A stretch of 64,000 bases of DNA. It comes from Methanoregula sp. PtaU1.Bin051. GTDB lineage: Archaea; Halobacteriota; Methanomicrobia; Methanomicrobiales; Methanospirillaceae. The stretch lies in assembly GCA_002067895.1 (NCBI GenBank), contig MVRE01000002.1:1-64000 (forward strand), written 5' to 3'. Below are positions 51,368-61,362 of this stretch, in pieces (positions within the stretch are counted from its first letter, which is position 1; the number at the start of each line of letters is the position of its first letter). The translations under genes and the position numbers were made by a program. The notes beneath the pieces are model-generated. The model saw nothing but the letters and a program-made list of their open reading frames with translations, did not search any database and was not told where the DNA came from.

Positions 51368-52288
51368 TTATTTCTTATCAGCGCTCTCGGACGGAGTTAC
51401 GGCTTCTGTTTTCTTCTTTCCTTTTCTCCAGTGGTAGATCCAGTAGCCGGCACCTCCGATGATGATAAGGGGCAGGAAGGTTATGAAGAGTATGATGATC
51501 ACATCGATCATACCGAAGAAACCCGCAATGCCTTCATTAATAGCGGTGATGAAGGAATGGCCGGTCTCGCCGCCGACTGGTTCGGGCTCTTCCAGATTCA
51601 CGGTGATCGTAGACAGGTCGATCCGGCTGTTGAGGTAGCGCAGTCTTCCTTCCAGCCGGTCCAGCTCGGTCCGGACCCGGTCGATCTGCTCCTGGATCTT
51701 GATAACGTCCTCGACATTAACCGCCCTTTTCATGATCTCGTTATACTGGGCGAGCTGATTCTGGTACGAGGTCTTCTGTGCCTCGAGGTCGACATACTGT
51801 TCGGTGACGTCCTCTCCCCGGGTGGAAACTGACTTGACGGTTCCGGAAGCCTTCACATTTTCAAGAACAGATTCAAACTGTGCCTGAGGTATGCGCATGA
51901 TGACCGTCGCAGTGAGCCGGCCGGTAGATCCTTTCTGGAGGTTTGATGATGAGATATACCCCCCTTTACCGGTCGCAAGGGCTTTCAATGAGTCCACGGA
52001 TGCAACGACATCCATTACTTCAAGCGAAATATATGAGGTTTTGATGATCTTTGTCTCGACATCTACAGCAGGCCCTGCTTCTGATTGATCCGTACTCAAA
52101 GCTGGTACTGGAGCGGCGTATTCGATGCTCTGGGATTTTTGCGTGGCAAGCCCGCCCCAGTCCGGACTTTCCGTATAAACGGTCCTCTGGGTTGCCGGAG
52201 ATGACTCAAAATTACCCGGAAAACCGATGCACCCTGTGGCAGCGACAGCGAGGCATATAAGGATAATTACTGCAACAATTTTTTTCAT
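51368..52288 (-). CDS. DUF4349 domain-containing lipoprotein
   Basis: A 306-residue protein. The N-terminal signal VAVIILICLAVAATGC has a lipobox. The DUF4349 core shows KTSYISLEVMDVVASVDSLK and IPQAQFESVLENVKASGTVK, then a coiled coil (NQLAQYNEIMKRAVNVEDVI and on). A C-terminal membrane helix (DVIIILFITFLPLIIIGGAG) and a charged tail GKKKTE follow. Such proteins are thought to be envelope proteins anchored at both ends. Role unknown. The upstream gap 52289-52508 holds its promoter. Confidence 0.85.
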   Translation of the reverse strand: MKKIVAVIILICLAVAATGCIGFPGNFESSPATQRTVYTESPDWGGLATQKSQSIEYAAPVPALSTDQSEAGPAVDVETKIIKTSYISLEVMDVVASVDSLKALATGKGGYISSSNLQKGSTGRLTATVIMRIPQAQFESVLENVKASGTVKSVSTRGEDVTEQYVDLEAQKTSYQNQLAQYNEIMKRAVNVEDVIKIQEQIDRVRTELDRLEGRLRYLNSRIDLSTITVNLEEPEPVGGETGHSFITAINEGIAGFFGMIDVIIILFITFLPLIIIGGAGYWIYHWRKGKKKTEAVTPSESADKK

Positions 52289-52508
52289 ACAGAAGCATCG
52301 CAGGCCGGGTATATATTTCCATGGTAAACTACGAATAATTTCGCAGTTATTTTCAATTGCATCATTTTGCTCTCTCTTCTCATTTCGCCATTATTGAAAA
52401 AAAGCCGGTTCACCGGCAGGGTTTAACTGGCCAGGATATTTATTGTGTAGCTTTCCATACAAAGTTGTTTAAGCTCCAACCCCCACGATTGTTATAGGGA
52501 AGATCATT

Positions 52509-53111
52509 ATGGACGAGATTAAGAAACCGCAGGTAACGGGAGCGGAAAAGGATCTTGAAAAGGCAGGGATGGACGGGCTGATCAACGCCCTGCAGAGAAA
52601 CGAAGATCCGCATATCCGCCGTTATGCAGCGTATCTTCTTGGTAAAAGTGGCGACGCCCGTACAGTCCCGGTGCTAATTGCAGCACTTTCGGACCGGGAG
52701 AAAGGCGTGCGTGAGCAGGCCGCCCTTGCTCTCTCCGAGCTTGGGAGATCTGCAATCGAACCGTTGAAAAAGGCGATGAACGATCCCAAGTGGGAGACAC
52801 GGTACCGTGCTGTCGAGGCATTGGGAAAGATCGCTGACCAGCAGGTAATTTCGCCCTTGATCAATGCGCTCAAAGATGAGCGGGACCATGTGCGGTACAT
52901 GGCGGCAAAGGGGCTGCGTGATATGCAGGACTCGCAGGCCATCGACCCGCTCATCGCCCTTCTCAAGGACGAGAACGAGTTTGTCCGCATGATGGCTGCA
53001 AAAGGGCTTGGCGCTCTTGGAGGCAACAAGGTCCGCGCTGAGCTGGAACAGGCGCTGCGCAGCGAACAGAACGACCGGGTAAAGGCAGCGATTGCGGAAG
53101 CGATGAAATAG
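52509..53111 (+). CDS. HEAT-repeat protein
   Basis: A 200-residue protein made of five to six HEAT repeats of about 31 residues (GLINALQRNEDPHIRRYAAY, LIAALSDREKGVREQAALAL and more), forming a solenoid for protein binding. A charged N-terminus precedes the first repeat. No catalytic site. It resembles the protein at 9350-9829 in style but is longer. It starts 220 bases from the divergent DUF4349 gene and ends 18 bases before msrA. Confidence 0.88.
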   Translation: MDEIKKPQVTGAEKDLEKAGMDGLINALQRNEDPHIRRYAAYLLGKSGDARTVPVLIAALSDREKGVREQAALALSELGRSAIEPLKKAMNDPKWETRYRAVEALGKIADQQVISPLINALKDERDHVRYMAAKGLRDMQDSQAIDPLIALLKDENEFVRMMAAKGLGALGGNKVRAELEQALRSEQNDRVKAAIAEAMK

Positions 53112-53129
53112 GGATGTTCCGGCAGTGCC

Positions 53130-53636
53130 ATGAATGAACCCGGCGAGCTCCGGAAAGCCACCTTCGCGGCGGGCTGCTTCTGGGGTGTTGAGGCAGCGTT
53201 CCGGCACGTCCCGGGCGTGATCGGGACAGTCGCAGGGTATACCGGCGGATCAAAACCCGATCCTACCTACGAGCAGGTCTGTTCCGGGATCACCGGTCAC
53301 GCCGAAGCTGTCGAGATTACGTTCGATCCGAAGGTCGTATCCTACGAACAGCTTCTCGATATATTCTGGAAGAGCCATGACCCTACGCAGGTGAACCGGC
53401 AGGGCCCGGACATCGGGACGAATTACCGCTCGGCGATCTTCTACCATTCGCCGGAACAGAAAGCGGCAGCCGAAGCCTCGCGGGACAGGCTGCAGAAATC
53501 AGCGATATACCGGGAAAGGATGATCGCAACCGAGATCGTCCCGGCAGCTGAGTTCTGGCCGGCAGAGGAGTACCACCAGCAATACTACGAGAAATGCGGC
53601 CGGGGCTATTGCGCGACCCGGCAGGTTGACGAATAA
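53130..53636 (+). CDS. msrA: Peptide-methionine (S)-S-oxide reductase MsrA
   Basis: A 168-residue MsrA that reduces methionine S-sulfoxide in proteins. The catalytic [12 protein letters not shown] motif is at residues 13-24, with [13 protein letters not shown] and the [19 protein letters not shown] block following. The C-terminus has one more Cys ([10 protein letters not shown]) that may serve as the resolving residue. Methanogens use it against oxidative damage. The stop lies 5 bases from the convergent metG stop. Confidence 0.95.
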   Translation: MNEPGELRKATFAAGCFWGVEAAFRHVPGVIGTVAGYTGGSKPDPTYEQVCSGITGHAEAVEITFDPKVVSYEQLLDIFWKSHDPTQVNRQGPDIGTNYRSAIFYHSPEQKAAAEASRDRLQKSAIYRERMIATEIVPAAEFWPAEEYHQQYYEKCGRGYCATRQVDE

Positions 53637-53641
53637 AATAA

Positions 53642-55630
53642 TTACCGGATCTTCGATCCCGGCTCAACCGGCCGGAGCGGGATGAGGAGGGAAGCCGTAT
53701 CGCCTGCCGCGAGGATCATGCCGTTGCTCTCCACGCCGAAGATCTTTGCAGGGGCAAGGTTGGTGACGACGACAACGTCTTTTCCGACCATCTCCTCCGG
53801 CTTGTAGAACTGCTGCATGCCGGCAACGATCTGCCTTTTTTCGTTGCCGATATCAACGATCAGTTTTAACAGCTTGTTCGATTTCGGTACCGGTTCGCAT
53901 GAGAGTACGCGCCCGGTCCTGATATCCAGTTTCTGGAATTCCTCGAATGACACCACGGGGATCTTCTCCGATTTTCTGTCTGCATCCGCAACCCGTTTCT
54001 GCAGGAGCGCTTCAAGCATCTTTACCTGTTCTTCTTCCATCCTCGTAAAGAGCGGTCTTGGTGCAGGGATCTCCCCTGCCGGGACGGGTCTTGCGGCATC
54101 GCCGATCCGGTGGGAGGCGACTTCATCGGTATACCCGAGCATCGCCCAGCACTCCTGCGCCTTTGCGGGCATTACGGGCTCGATTAAGAGCGCGACAGCC
54201 TGCGCGATCTGGGCGCAGTTGTAGATAACCTGAGCTGCCGCCGCCTTGTCGGTCTTTACCAGCTTCCACGGGGCACTGCCCTGCACGTAGGTGTTGCCGT
54301 ACGCGGCAAGCGCCATGATCGCGTCAACGGCACTCTTGAACTCGTACTCCCGCATATACCGCTCTACCGTCTCAAGGGTCTTTTCTATCTCGGCCATGAT
54401 CGCGGGATCTGCCCTGCCTTCCGGTATGCCCCGGAACTCGCGGTGAGCGAACTGGAGCGTCCGGTTGACGAAGTTCCCGAAGATATTGACGACCTCGTTG
54501 TTGATCCGTTCGGCAAAGAGGTTCCACGAGAAGTTCAGTTCCCTCGTATGGCTCGTGTATGCGAGCAGGTAATAGCGCAGGTAGTCCGCGGGCAGCCCCC
54601 GGTCAAGGTAGTCCTCGTTCGTCCAGACGACGTAGCCCCGGGATTTCGAGAACTTGTGATCATCCACCTTCAGCATCCCGGACGCCACGATGGCGTGAGG
54701 GACGCCGTAACCGGCACCATGCAGGAGCGCCGGCCAGAAAATGCAGTGGTGGTAGATGATGTCCCCGCCGATGAAATGGGTTACCCGGTTCTTGCCGCAC
54801 CAGTACCGTTTCCAGTCTTTCCCTGTTTTTTTGGCCCATTCCTCGGTAAACGCGATATACCCTATCGGGGCATCTACCCAGACATAGACAACGAGGTCGT
54901 CGCGGCCGGGGAACTTCACGCCCCAGTCCAGGGTCCGGGTGATGCACCAGTCATGGAGATCCTCTTTGATCCACCCGATCGCGTAGTTCTTCGCGTTTGC
55001 AGTTCCTCTTACGGCATCGAGGTAGGGCAGGAGATAGTTTTTAAACGCCGAGAGCCTGAAAAAGAAATGCTCCTGGTCGCGGAACTCCGCCTTCATCCCG
55101 CAGACCTTGCAGACCGGCTCCTTGATCTCGCCGGGTTCCAGGTGCTTTCCGCACCCCTGGTCGCACTCGTCGCCCCGGGCGGATGCCCCGCAGTGGGGGC
55201 AGATCCCCTCGACATACCTGTCCGGGAGGAACCGCTTGCAGCGCGTGCAGTATGCCTGGTGGACGACCTGCGAGTAGACATACCCCTTCCGGATCAGCTC
55301 CTGCACGATTGCGGTCGTCCGTGCATGGTTGGCAGGGTCATCGGTCATCCCGAAATGATCGAAGACGACCCCCATCCGGCGGAACGTGGAATCGAAGTGC
55401 CCATGGTACTTCTCGCTCATCTGGCGGGGTGTGACCCCTTCAGCTTCGGCGGAGACAACGATCGGGGTGCCGTGGTTGTCCGAACCGCAGACAAACACGA
55501 CCTCCTCCCCTAATCGCCGCATGTAGCGGACGTAGCAGTCGGCGGGGACGTACGTTCGCAGGTGTCCGAGATGGCAGGGGCCGTTGGTGTACGGGAGCCC
55601 GCAGGTGACGAGCAGCGGGGGGGCACTCAT
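53642..55630 (-). CDS. metG: Methionyl-tRNA synthetase
   Basis: A 662-residue class I MetRS. The HIGH-type motif is HLGHLRTY at about 18-25, and KMSKS appears as KFSKS in KVDDHKFSKSRGY. The zinc knuckles of the connective domain (CTRCKRF, CPHCGAS, CDQGCG, CKVCG) are intact, giving the two-zinc form. The C-terminal tRNA-binding (Trbp111-like) domain is present from about 555. ATG 55630 is the start that gives MSAPPLLVTCGLPYTNGPCH. Confidence 0.97.
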   Translation of the reverse strand: MSAPPLLVTCGLPYTNGPCHLGHLRTYVPADCYVRYMRRLGEEVVFVCGSDNHGTPIVVSAEAEGVTPRQMSEKYHGHFDSTFRRMGVVFDHFGMTDDPANHARTTAIVQELIRKGYVYSQVVHQAYCTRCKRFLPDRYVEGICPHCGASARGDECDQGCGKHLEPGEIKEPVCKVCGMKAEFRDQEHFFFRLSAFKNYLLPYLDAVRGTANAKNYAIGWIKEDLHDWCITRTLDWGVKFPGRDDLVVYVWVDAPIGYIAFTEEWAKKTGKDWKRYWCGKNRVTHFIGGDIIYHHCIFWPALLHGAGYGVPHAIVASGMLKVDDHKFSKSRGYVVWTNEDYLDRGLPADYLRYYLLAYTSHTRELNFSWNLFAERINNEVVNIFGNFVNRTLQFAHREFRGIPEGRADPAIMAEIEKTLETVERYMREYEFKSAVDAIMALAAYGNTYVQGSAPWKLVKTDKAAAAQVIYNCAQIAQAVALLIEPVMPAKAQECWAMLGYTDEVASHRIGDAARPVPAGEIPAPRPLFTRMEEEQVKMLEALLQKRVADADRKSEKIPVVSFEEFQKLDIRTGRVLSCEPVPKSNKLLKLIVDIGNEKRQIVAGMQQFYKPEEMVGKDVVVVTNLAPAKIFGVESNGMILAAGDTASLLIPLRPVEPGSKIR

Positions 55631-55745
55631 GACGAGTAGGTTTGGAACTGATGGGTAATAAGGTGTGTTTTTGTGGGGGCGGGCGGTCTGCACGGCGCCC
55701 TGTCACCTTTATATTCCCCGGTATCGACAACTCACGTGAGCTAGT

Positions 55746-55991
55746 ATGGACCAGATCGATGATTCGGCAACGAATGTAATGATTTGCAGGAAGTCCTGCG
55801 GGACCTGCCCGACATACATAAAAGGTAACCTGAAGAATTATCCCCCGCAGCTTCTCTTCTGCGCACGCGGGAAGTCCAAGATAGCCGGGACCCTCCACCG
55901 GGGCGAGTGCAAGTGTTTTGATTGTGACGTCTTCAAGAAGAACCACATGAATTTCGGTTATTACTGCATGCAGTTCTCCCTGAAGAAATAA
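55746..55991 (+). CDS. DUF2769 Cys-rich protein
   Basis: An 81-residue DUF2769 protein with eight cysteines in an ordered array (CRKSCGTCPTY, FCARGKS, ECKCFDCDVF, YYCMQ). This suggests an iron-sulfur or zinc cluster. The family is common in methanogens, often as several copies per genome. Function unknown. It starts 115 bases after the divergent metG start. Confidence 0.85.
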   Translation: MDQIDDSATNVMICRKSCGTCPTYIKGNLKNYPPQLLFCARGKSKIAGTLHRGECKCFDCDVFKKNHMNFGYYCMQFSLKK

Positions 55992-56090
55992 CCGTGCACT
56001 GGAAACAGCGGCAACAGGAGCGTCCGTTCCGGCAGGAGCGATACCGGACAAAGTCCTGATGGCTTAGGGGAAAAAAGGAGATCCATTGAG

Positions 56091-56894
56091 ATGGTCCAGA
56101 AGCGGAAACGACAGCTTGTAACGCTGTCATTCGGGGCTGAACCCGGTATGCCGGATGTCCCTGCCCTCGCTGACTGGGTTGCGAAGCGACGGGATGGCGG
56201 CGTGGAGAGCGACCTTATTACGTATCTTCTGGAGGCGGCACTTGCCCCGCAGCTGGAGGCAGCGATCACAATACCCTGCTCAGGGGGGAGATTCTATGCA
56301 AGCCGGCTCCTCTCATCCTTTACCGGAATCAAAGATGGGGTTATCCGGGGCGAAACCGTGATCTCCGACCGCATGATCGTTGCAGACTCGGCTGAACTTG
56401 TTCTCCAGAAAAAAGGAGTCTGGTGCGCTGTACCGGCTCCGCACATCCTGTCCATTCGCGATGAATATTATTACGACGAGGACGAGGCGTTTGGGGCAGT
56501 CGCAGACCTGTACCGGGGTGCGATGAGGGCGATGCGGGATGCCGGGATCTACGGGCACGTTCTCATCTGTGACCGGGCTGACAATACGGAGCTTGCGGCC
56601 CTGTCCCGGCAGAAGGTCTTCTTCTTCCTTCCGCAGCCTGGCCGGGAGGATCTCGAGGTGCTGCTGGAGCACCAGCGCAGGATCGCCGTCGACAAGGGAC
56701 ATCTTGAGGACGTATTTGATCTGTCCGACGAGTACGAATTACGCCAGCTCGTTATTATCGATGCTGATCATGAATCGATAGCATCCGCGCTCTCGCATTT
56801 CGATCCGGAACAGGTCGTCATCGGCGGATACTGCACGACTTCATGTGAATCCTACTGGAAGGACCTGATAAAAGGGGCGTACTATACTGCCTGA
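56091..56894 (+). CDS. Hypothetical protein, 267 residues
   Basis: No recognised family. The protein begins with a basic segment (MVQKRKRQLVTLSF), then alternates helices and strands: LEAAITIPCSGGRFYASRLL, GVIRGETVISDRMIVADSAEL, HVLICDRADNTELAALSRQKVFFF. The GYCTTSCESYW segment near the end carries two cysteines. It seems a soluble alpha/beta protein. Neighbours are DUF2769 and, convergent, a DHH phosphoesterase. It could be specific to Methanomicrobiales; no function is assigned. Confidence 0.6.
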   Translation: MVQKRKRQLVTLSFGAEPGMPDVPALADWVAKRRDGGVESDLITYLLEAALAPQLEAAITIPCSGGRFYASRLLSSFTGIKDGVIRGETVISDRMIVADSAELVLQKKGVWCAVPAPHILSIRDEYYYDEDEAFGAVADLYRGAMRAMRDAGIYGHVLICDRADNTELAALSRQKVFFFLPQPGREDLEVLLEHQRRIAVDKGHLEDVFDLSDEYELRQLVIIDADHESIASALSHFDPEQVVIGGYCTTSCESYWKDLIKGAYYTA

Positions 56895-56925
56895 ATGTCA
56901 TTCCCCTCATACCCCGTACTGATGG

Positions 56926-57897
56926 TTACTGTTCTTCTGCAACTTTCACGAATTCGTCAAAGTGCCGGGTCTTTTTAAAGAGCCAGAACATGAAGCGTTC
57001 GAAGACGGAAAAATTGAATGAACCGCCCGAAGCATTCGGGTGCCCGCCACCACTGAATTTCCGGGCGATCAGGTGGCTGACCGGCGGCACGGACCGGAGC
57101 GAGAACTTGCCGTCCTTTCCGATGATCACTTCCATGTCGGTATGCAGCTGATTACGGATGAAATGTGCCGTCTCGCTCGGGTATCCATAGAGGGGGGCAA
57201 ACGCGACCCGGTATCTCGTACCGAGGATCGTTGTATGGTAGAGACTCTTTCTCATCATCGCGCGCATCTCGCGCCGGATATCCGAGTACTGGTCTTCGAT
57301 ACGCTTGTCAGAAAAGATTCCGGAAACGAGGCAGTCGCGGACATATTCGCGGTTGATTTTCCGCTGGAGCACCTGCCCGAGAACCGCTGACCGCGGATCC
57401 TTATTCTGCCAGAGGTCGTAGTCGCAGACAACGCGGGCTACCTCTGCGGCAACCGGGTTATCCGGCTCAAGATCCCTTGCAACGATCCCGGTTGCGCACA
57501 CTGATGTATCGACCCGGAGCAGGTCGGCAACATTCATGATCTTCTTAATCTCCTCGTCTTTCCAGCGGTGGTGGTCCCGCCATTCAATCTTCCACCCGTT
57601 CGACCGCGCCCGGGCCGCGATACTTTCGGTATCGCCCTGGTACCCGATATCCGAGATCGAGATAAGATCGCCTTTCCCGTCACAGGAAGCGACGGTGGAA
57701 AAGAGGGCGGAGAATTTTCCTACCGAACACCAGATGGTAAAGACCCCTTCGCTGCCATATTTCATCCGGTGGATCGCGTCTGCCCCGACAGCATCGAGAT
57801 CGTTGTGCGTCAGGTGGACGACGTGCGCCTCCCTGCTCCTGATGGCATCGGAGAGACTAATACTTCCTTTGCTCTCGTCGCGGGCGAGGACAGGCAT
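56926..57897 (-). CDS. DHH-family phosphoesterase (NrnA/Orn-like)
   Basis: A 323-residue DHH/DHHA1 phosphoesterase. The N-terminal motif is VVHLTHNDLDAVGAD. The DHH motif is WRDHHRW near 102-108. The DHHA1 end is GGGHPNASGGS. This is the small form, typical of oligoribonuclease/nanoRNase or c-di-AMP phosphodiesterase-like enzymes, with no extra domain. The exact substrate cannot be read. It is divergent from tRNA-Phe. Confidence 0.82.
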   Translation of the reverse strand: MPVLARDESKGSISLSDAIRSREAHVVHLTHNDLDAVGADAIHRMKYGSEGVFTIWCSVGKFSALFSTVASCDGKGDLISISDIGYQGDTESIAARARSNGWKIEWRDHHRWKDEEIKKIMNVADLLRVDTSVCATGIVARDLEPDNPVAAEVARVVCDYDLWQNKDPRSAVLGQVLQRKINREYVRDCLVSGIFSDKRIEDQYSDIRREMRAMMRKSLYHTTILGTRYRVAFAPLYGYPSETAHFIRNQLHTDMEVIIGKDGKFSLRSVPPVSHLIARKFSGGGHPNASGGSFNFSVFERFMFWLFKKTRHFDEFVKVAEEQ

Positions 57898-58005
57898 CTG
57901 ATCATACTGTTCTTTGTCGCGGATAAAAAAGGGAACGGTCGATGGTGCACCACTGTCACTAGTACATATCCTTTATTAATGGTAAAAAACAACATTTGTA
58001 TCCCT

Positions 58006-58079
58006 GCCTCAGTAGCTCAGCCTGGGAGAGCGCCAGACTGAAGATCTGGTTGTCGCCTGTTCAAATCAGGCCTGGGGCA
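58006..58079 (+). tRNA. tRNA-Phe (GAA)
   Basis: 74-nucleotide cloverleaf. Acceptor GCCTCAG pairs with CTGGGGC with one G-T pair, discriminator A. Anticodon stem CCAGA/TCTGG with loop CTGAAGA gives anticodon GAA. T-loop TTCAAAT. No CCA, no intron. Confidence 0.95.
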
Positions 58080-58246
58080 TTCCTGTTCTCTTCGTTCTCG
58101 TTATGTACCCGTGCATTCGGAACAGGTCAGGACTCGCCGTATGGAATCGGATGATTCCGGTTAACCGTGATGGAAATGGGAGCACTCACTCTTTTTAAAA
58201 AAATTGAAGTTATGGTACCAGTCGGACATAGCAGGGAGGTTGCCTG

Positions 58247-60244
58247 ATGGACATTATGCTTGCCATCGCGAGTATCATCATCCTTGCTATCGTTTTCCTG
58301 TATATCGGCAACCGGTTCAGGATCCCCGGCATCGTCTGTTTTCTTATCATAGGCATGCTGGCCGGGCCTTATGGTCTGGGCATCATTACGGATAAAGCCT
58401 CAGTCGAAATGTTCGGCGAAGTTGGTATTATCCTCCTCCTCTTTACCATCGGGCTTGAATTCTCGTTCGAAAAGCTCCTCAAATCATGGCGAACTGCTAT
58501 CGTCGGCGGGCTCCTGCAGGTATGCACAACGATCGTCGCCGTTACATTCATCGCCTATGCAATGCACGTGCCCTTTACCGGGGCCGTCGTATTCGGTTTC
58601 ATCATCTCTCTCTCCAGCACGGCAATCGTGATGAAGATCCTGCAGGAAAGGAAGGAAGTCGACACGCTGCAGGGCCGGACGCTTCTCGGGATCCTGATCT
58701 TCCAGGACCTCGCCATCATCCCGATGATCCTGATCCTCCCGATCTTCATGGGGAGCGAGGGTCCGGACCTCACGGCACTTCCCCTCGGGATTGCCAAGGT
58801 CTCTGTCATCCTGCTCTTTATAATCATTCTTGCACGCTGGGTCATCCCCGCTTTCCTGTCCCGGATAGCCCAGCAGAGAAGCCGCGAGCTCTTCTTTGTC
58901 ACGATCGCCGGTATCTGCATCAGCGTTGCATGGCTTACCAACCAGGCAGGGCTCTCGTTTGCGCTGGGTGCATTTGTCGCGGGCCTGATCATCGGCGAAT
59001 CCGATTACAACATCGATGCGCTTTCCCACATTATCCCGTTCCGCGATGTCTTTGCAAGCATCTTCTTCCTCTCGATCGGGATGCTCCTCAATACACGAAG
59101 CCTTCTAGCCGACTTCACCTTCGTTGTCCTAATCCTCTTCATTGTCACTCTCATCATCGGTGTGAAGATCCTGACAGGGGCGTTTGCCTCTGCTGCCGTA
59201 GGAATGCCGGCGCGGGTCAGCATCTTTTCCGGTCTCGCGCTCTGCCAGGTGGGGGAGTTCTCCTTTGTTCTGGCAAAGACCGGTCTTGATTCCAACTTTA
59301 TTCCCGCAATGGTCTACCAAATATTCCTTGCGGCTGCAATCATCACGATGACGGTGACCCCCTTTACCATGAAAGCATCCCCTGCTGCTGTCGACCTGTT
59401 CTACCGCCTGTTCCCGAAGCGAAATCGGTCAGACATGTTTTCGGACGATGAAAAAATTCACGGTAATGAGATCTCCGGGCATATCGTAATCGCAGGGTAT
59501 GGCATCACGGGAAAGAGTGTTGCCCGCGCTGCAGAGATTATCGGCATCCCGTACGCCGTCATCGAGATGAATCCGGAAAACATCCGCCGTGAGAAAACGT
59601 CTCGGCGCGTAAATTTCATCTTTGGCGATGCCGTGCAGAAAGAGGTGCTTGAACATGCCGGCATCAAGAGGGCGCGTGCGCTCGTGGTTGTCGTCTCGGA
59701 GCTGGAAGCGGTCCCCCGGATCGTGCATGCGGCGCGATCCCTTAACCCGGACCTTTACATCATTGCGCGGACCCGAAATATCCGGCATGCCGATTACCTG
59801 CTGAAGCTGGGAGCTGACGAAGTGGTGTCGCAGGAGTATGAATCTGCCAAGGAGATCTTCACCCGGACCCTGCGGAAGTACCAGATGCCGGAGAGCGAGA
59901 TCGAAAAAATTGTTGCCCGTCTGCGGGAATGGGGGTATTCCAAGCTGGTAAAAAAGCCTGAAAACAGTGAACCGGTCCCGGCGGCCGGAACCCTGCTGCA
60001 TTCCATGCGCATCCATACCATTCCGGTCGAGGCCGGGAGCGGGGCGGAAGGAAAGACCCTTGCCGAACTGGATCTCAAAAACAGGTTTGCCATTACCGAT
60101 TTCGGGTTCCGAAGGCAGGGAAGTACAATCATCCATCCAGATGAAACGATACGGCTTGCGGCAGGGGATGTTATCATCATTTACGGGTCAGACGAGGCTG
60201 CCGACCGGCTGCGCCCTCTCTTTTCCGGGGGCAAAGAGCCATGA
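58247..60244 (+). CDS. Kef-type cation/proton antiporter with RCK domains
   Basis: A 665-residue transporter of the CPA2 family. Twelve or thirteen membrane helices (residues 1-385) carry the family segments GLEFSFEKLLKSWRTA, SLSSTAIVMKIL and FALGAFVAGLIIGESDYN. A TrkA-N/RCK domain (HIVIAGYGITGKSVARAAE, about 406-520) binds NAD(H), and a TrkA-C domain ends the protein (EGKTLAELDLKNRFAITD). It exchanges K+ or Na+ for protons under redox or ligand control. Its stop overlaps the lysE-family start. Confidence 0.93.
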   Translation: MDIMLAIASIIILAIVFLYIGNRFRIPGIVCFLIIGMLAGPYGLGIITDKASVEMFGEVGIILLLFTIGLEFSFEKLLKSWRTAIVGGLLQVCTTIVAVTFIAYAMHVPFTGAVVFGFIISLSSTAIVMKILQERKEVDTLQGRTLLGILIFQDLAIIPMILILPIFMGSEGPDLTALPLGIAKVSVILLFIIILARWVIPAFLSRIAQQRSRELFFVTIAGICISVAWLTNQAGLSFALGAFVAGLIIGESDYNIDALSHIIPFRDVFASIFFLSIGMLLNTRSLLADFTFVVLILFIVTLIIGVKILTGAFASAAVGMPARVSIFSGLALCQVGEFSFVLAKTGLDSNFIPAMVYQIFLAAAIITMTVTPFTMKASPAAVDLFYRLFPKRNRSDMFSDDEKIHGNEISGHIVIAGYGITGKSVARAAEIIGIPYAVIEMNPENIRREKTSRRVNFIFGDAVQKEVLEHAGIKRARALVVVVSELEAVPRIVHAARSLNPDLYIIARTRNIRHADYLLKLGADEVVSQEYESAKEIFTRTLRKYQMPESEIEKIVARLREWGYSKLVKKPENSEPVPAAGTLLHSMRIHTIPVEAGSGAEGKTLAELDLKNRFAITDFGFRRQGSTIIHPDETIRLAAGDVIIIYGSDEAADRLRPLFSGGKEP

Positions 60245-60858
60245 GCGATCCGGCCGGAATGGTCGCCCTTGGTTTCATCATCGGTCTTACGGGAGCGCTC
60301 GCCCCGGGCCCGACACTTGTTGCCGCCATCAATGCATCCGTCAAGGGAGGATGGACCGCCGGGCCCAAGGTTGTACTTGGTCATATATTCGTCGAGATCA
60401 TGATGATTGCACTGATTGCCGGCGGGCTGTCGGTTGTCATGCACGGGTACTCATCTTATATCGCTATCATCGGCGGGGCTGCACTCATCGTGTTCGGGAT
60501 CCTCACTATTCTCGGGGCGCGGCAGGCGCGGATCGATCTCCTTTCAGAGCAGCCACAGCATGCGGAGCCCGTCATTGCCGGCCTCGTCACCAGCGTATCG
60601 AATCCCTACTTCTGGATCTGGTGGCTGACGCTGGGAAGCGCGCTCCTCCTCGGGGCACTGGAAGGGGGCCTGATCCTCATGATCGCATTTATTGCCGGCC
60701 ATTGGGGGGCCGATATCAGCTGGTACACTCTTGTCTCGGCAGGAATACACAAGGGCCGTTTCTTCCTGCAGCAGCGGAAGTACCGGATCGTTCTTGCTGC
60801 CTGCGGGGTCTTCCTTATCGCTTTTGGCGGATATTACATAGTATCTGCAGTTCCCTGA
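60241..60858 (+). CDS. LysE-family transporter
   Basis: A 205-residue LysE/RhtB-family exporter with six membrane helices. The GALAPGPTLVAAINASVKGGW segment near residue 15 and VTSVSNPYFWIWWLTLGSALL near 120 are family signatures. The substrate is probably an amino acid or analogue. It begins ATGA-overlapped with the Kef-type gene, so the two are co-translated. Confidence 0.9.
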   Translation: MSDPAGMVALGFIIGLTGALAPGPTLVAAINASVKGGWTAGPKVVLGHIFVEIMMIALIAGGLSVVMHGYSSYIAIIGGAALIVFGILTILGARQARIDLLSEQPQHAEPVIAGLVTSVSNPYFWIWWLTLGSALLLGALEGGLILMIAFIAGHWGADISWYTLVSAGIHKGRFFLQQRKYRIVLAACGVFLIAFGGYYIVSAVP

Positions 60859-60909
60859 AATTGCAGGCAAGAGTTATCCAGATGCCCGGCACAATAGGGG
60901 ATGGGAATC

Positions 60910-61332
60910 ATGGAAAAAAACGAGACTGACGACGAACCCTGCGAGCAGTGCGGGCTCTGTTGCAGGATCTTCGGCCCAGGCATAACCCCTACAATATCAA
61001 ATGTGTATATCTGGATGGAGCGGGGACGCACCGATATTCTCCGCTGGTTCCTCGCGTTCAGGGAGGATGGCGAACCGCTCAGCTGTGCGGATCTCGGGCC
61101 GGAGGATCTTTGCAGCGTTGTCACTTTTGAGATGAGGCACCCGCAGACCGGTGATTATGTCACGGTCTGCCCTTTCTTACGCCGGGTAGCAAAACAGCGA
61201 TACCTGTGCGGGATCCATGATGTAAAACCCGAGATGTGCTGGAACTACCAGCCGTGGATCTGGGGTGAAACGTACTTCAACCGGTGCCCGGCTCTCAGGG
61301 CACAGCAGAAAAGGAGCCGGCGGTTCGATTGA
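60910..61332 (+). CDS. YkgJ-family Cys-cluster protein
   Basis: A protein of 140 residues with the YkgJ (CxxCxxCC) cluster: CEQCGLCCRIFGPG near 12-25, then a distant CPFLRRV...CGIHDVKPEMCWNY. The family binds an iron-sulfur or zinc cluster. Function not known. The GGGGATGG sequence upstream favours ATG 60910 over 60901. It follows the lysE-like gene by 51 bases. Confidence 0.87.
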   Translation: MEKNETDDEPCEQCGLCCRIFGPGITPTISNVYIWMERGRTDILRWFLAFREDGEPLSCADLGPEDLCSVVTFEMRHPQTGDYVTVCPFLRRVAKQRYLCGIHDVKPEMCWNYQPWIWGETYFNRCPALRAQQKRSRRFD

Positions 61333-61362
61333 TCACTTTGTTGATCATAAAATGAATAGGTA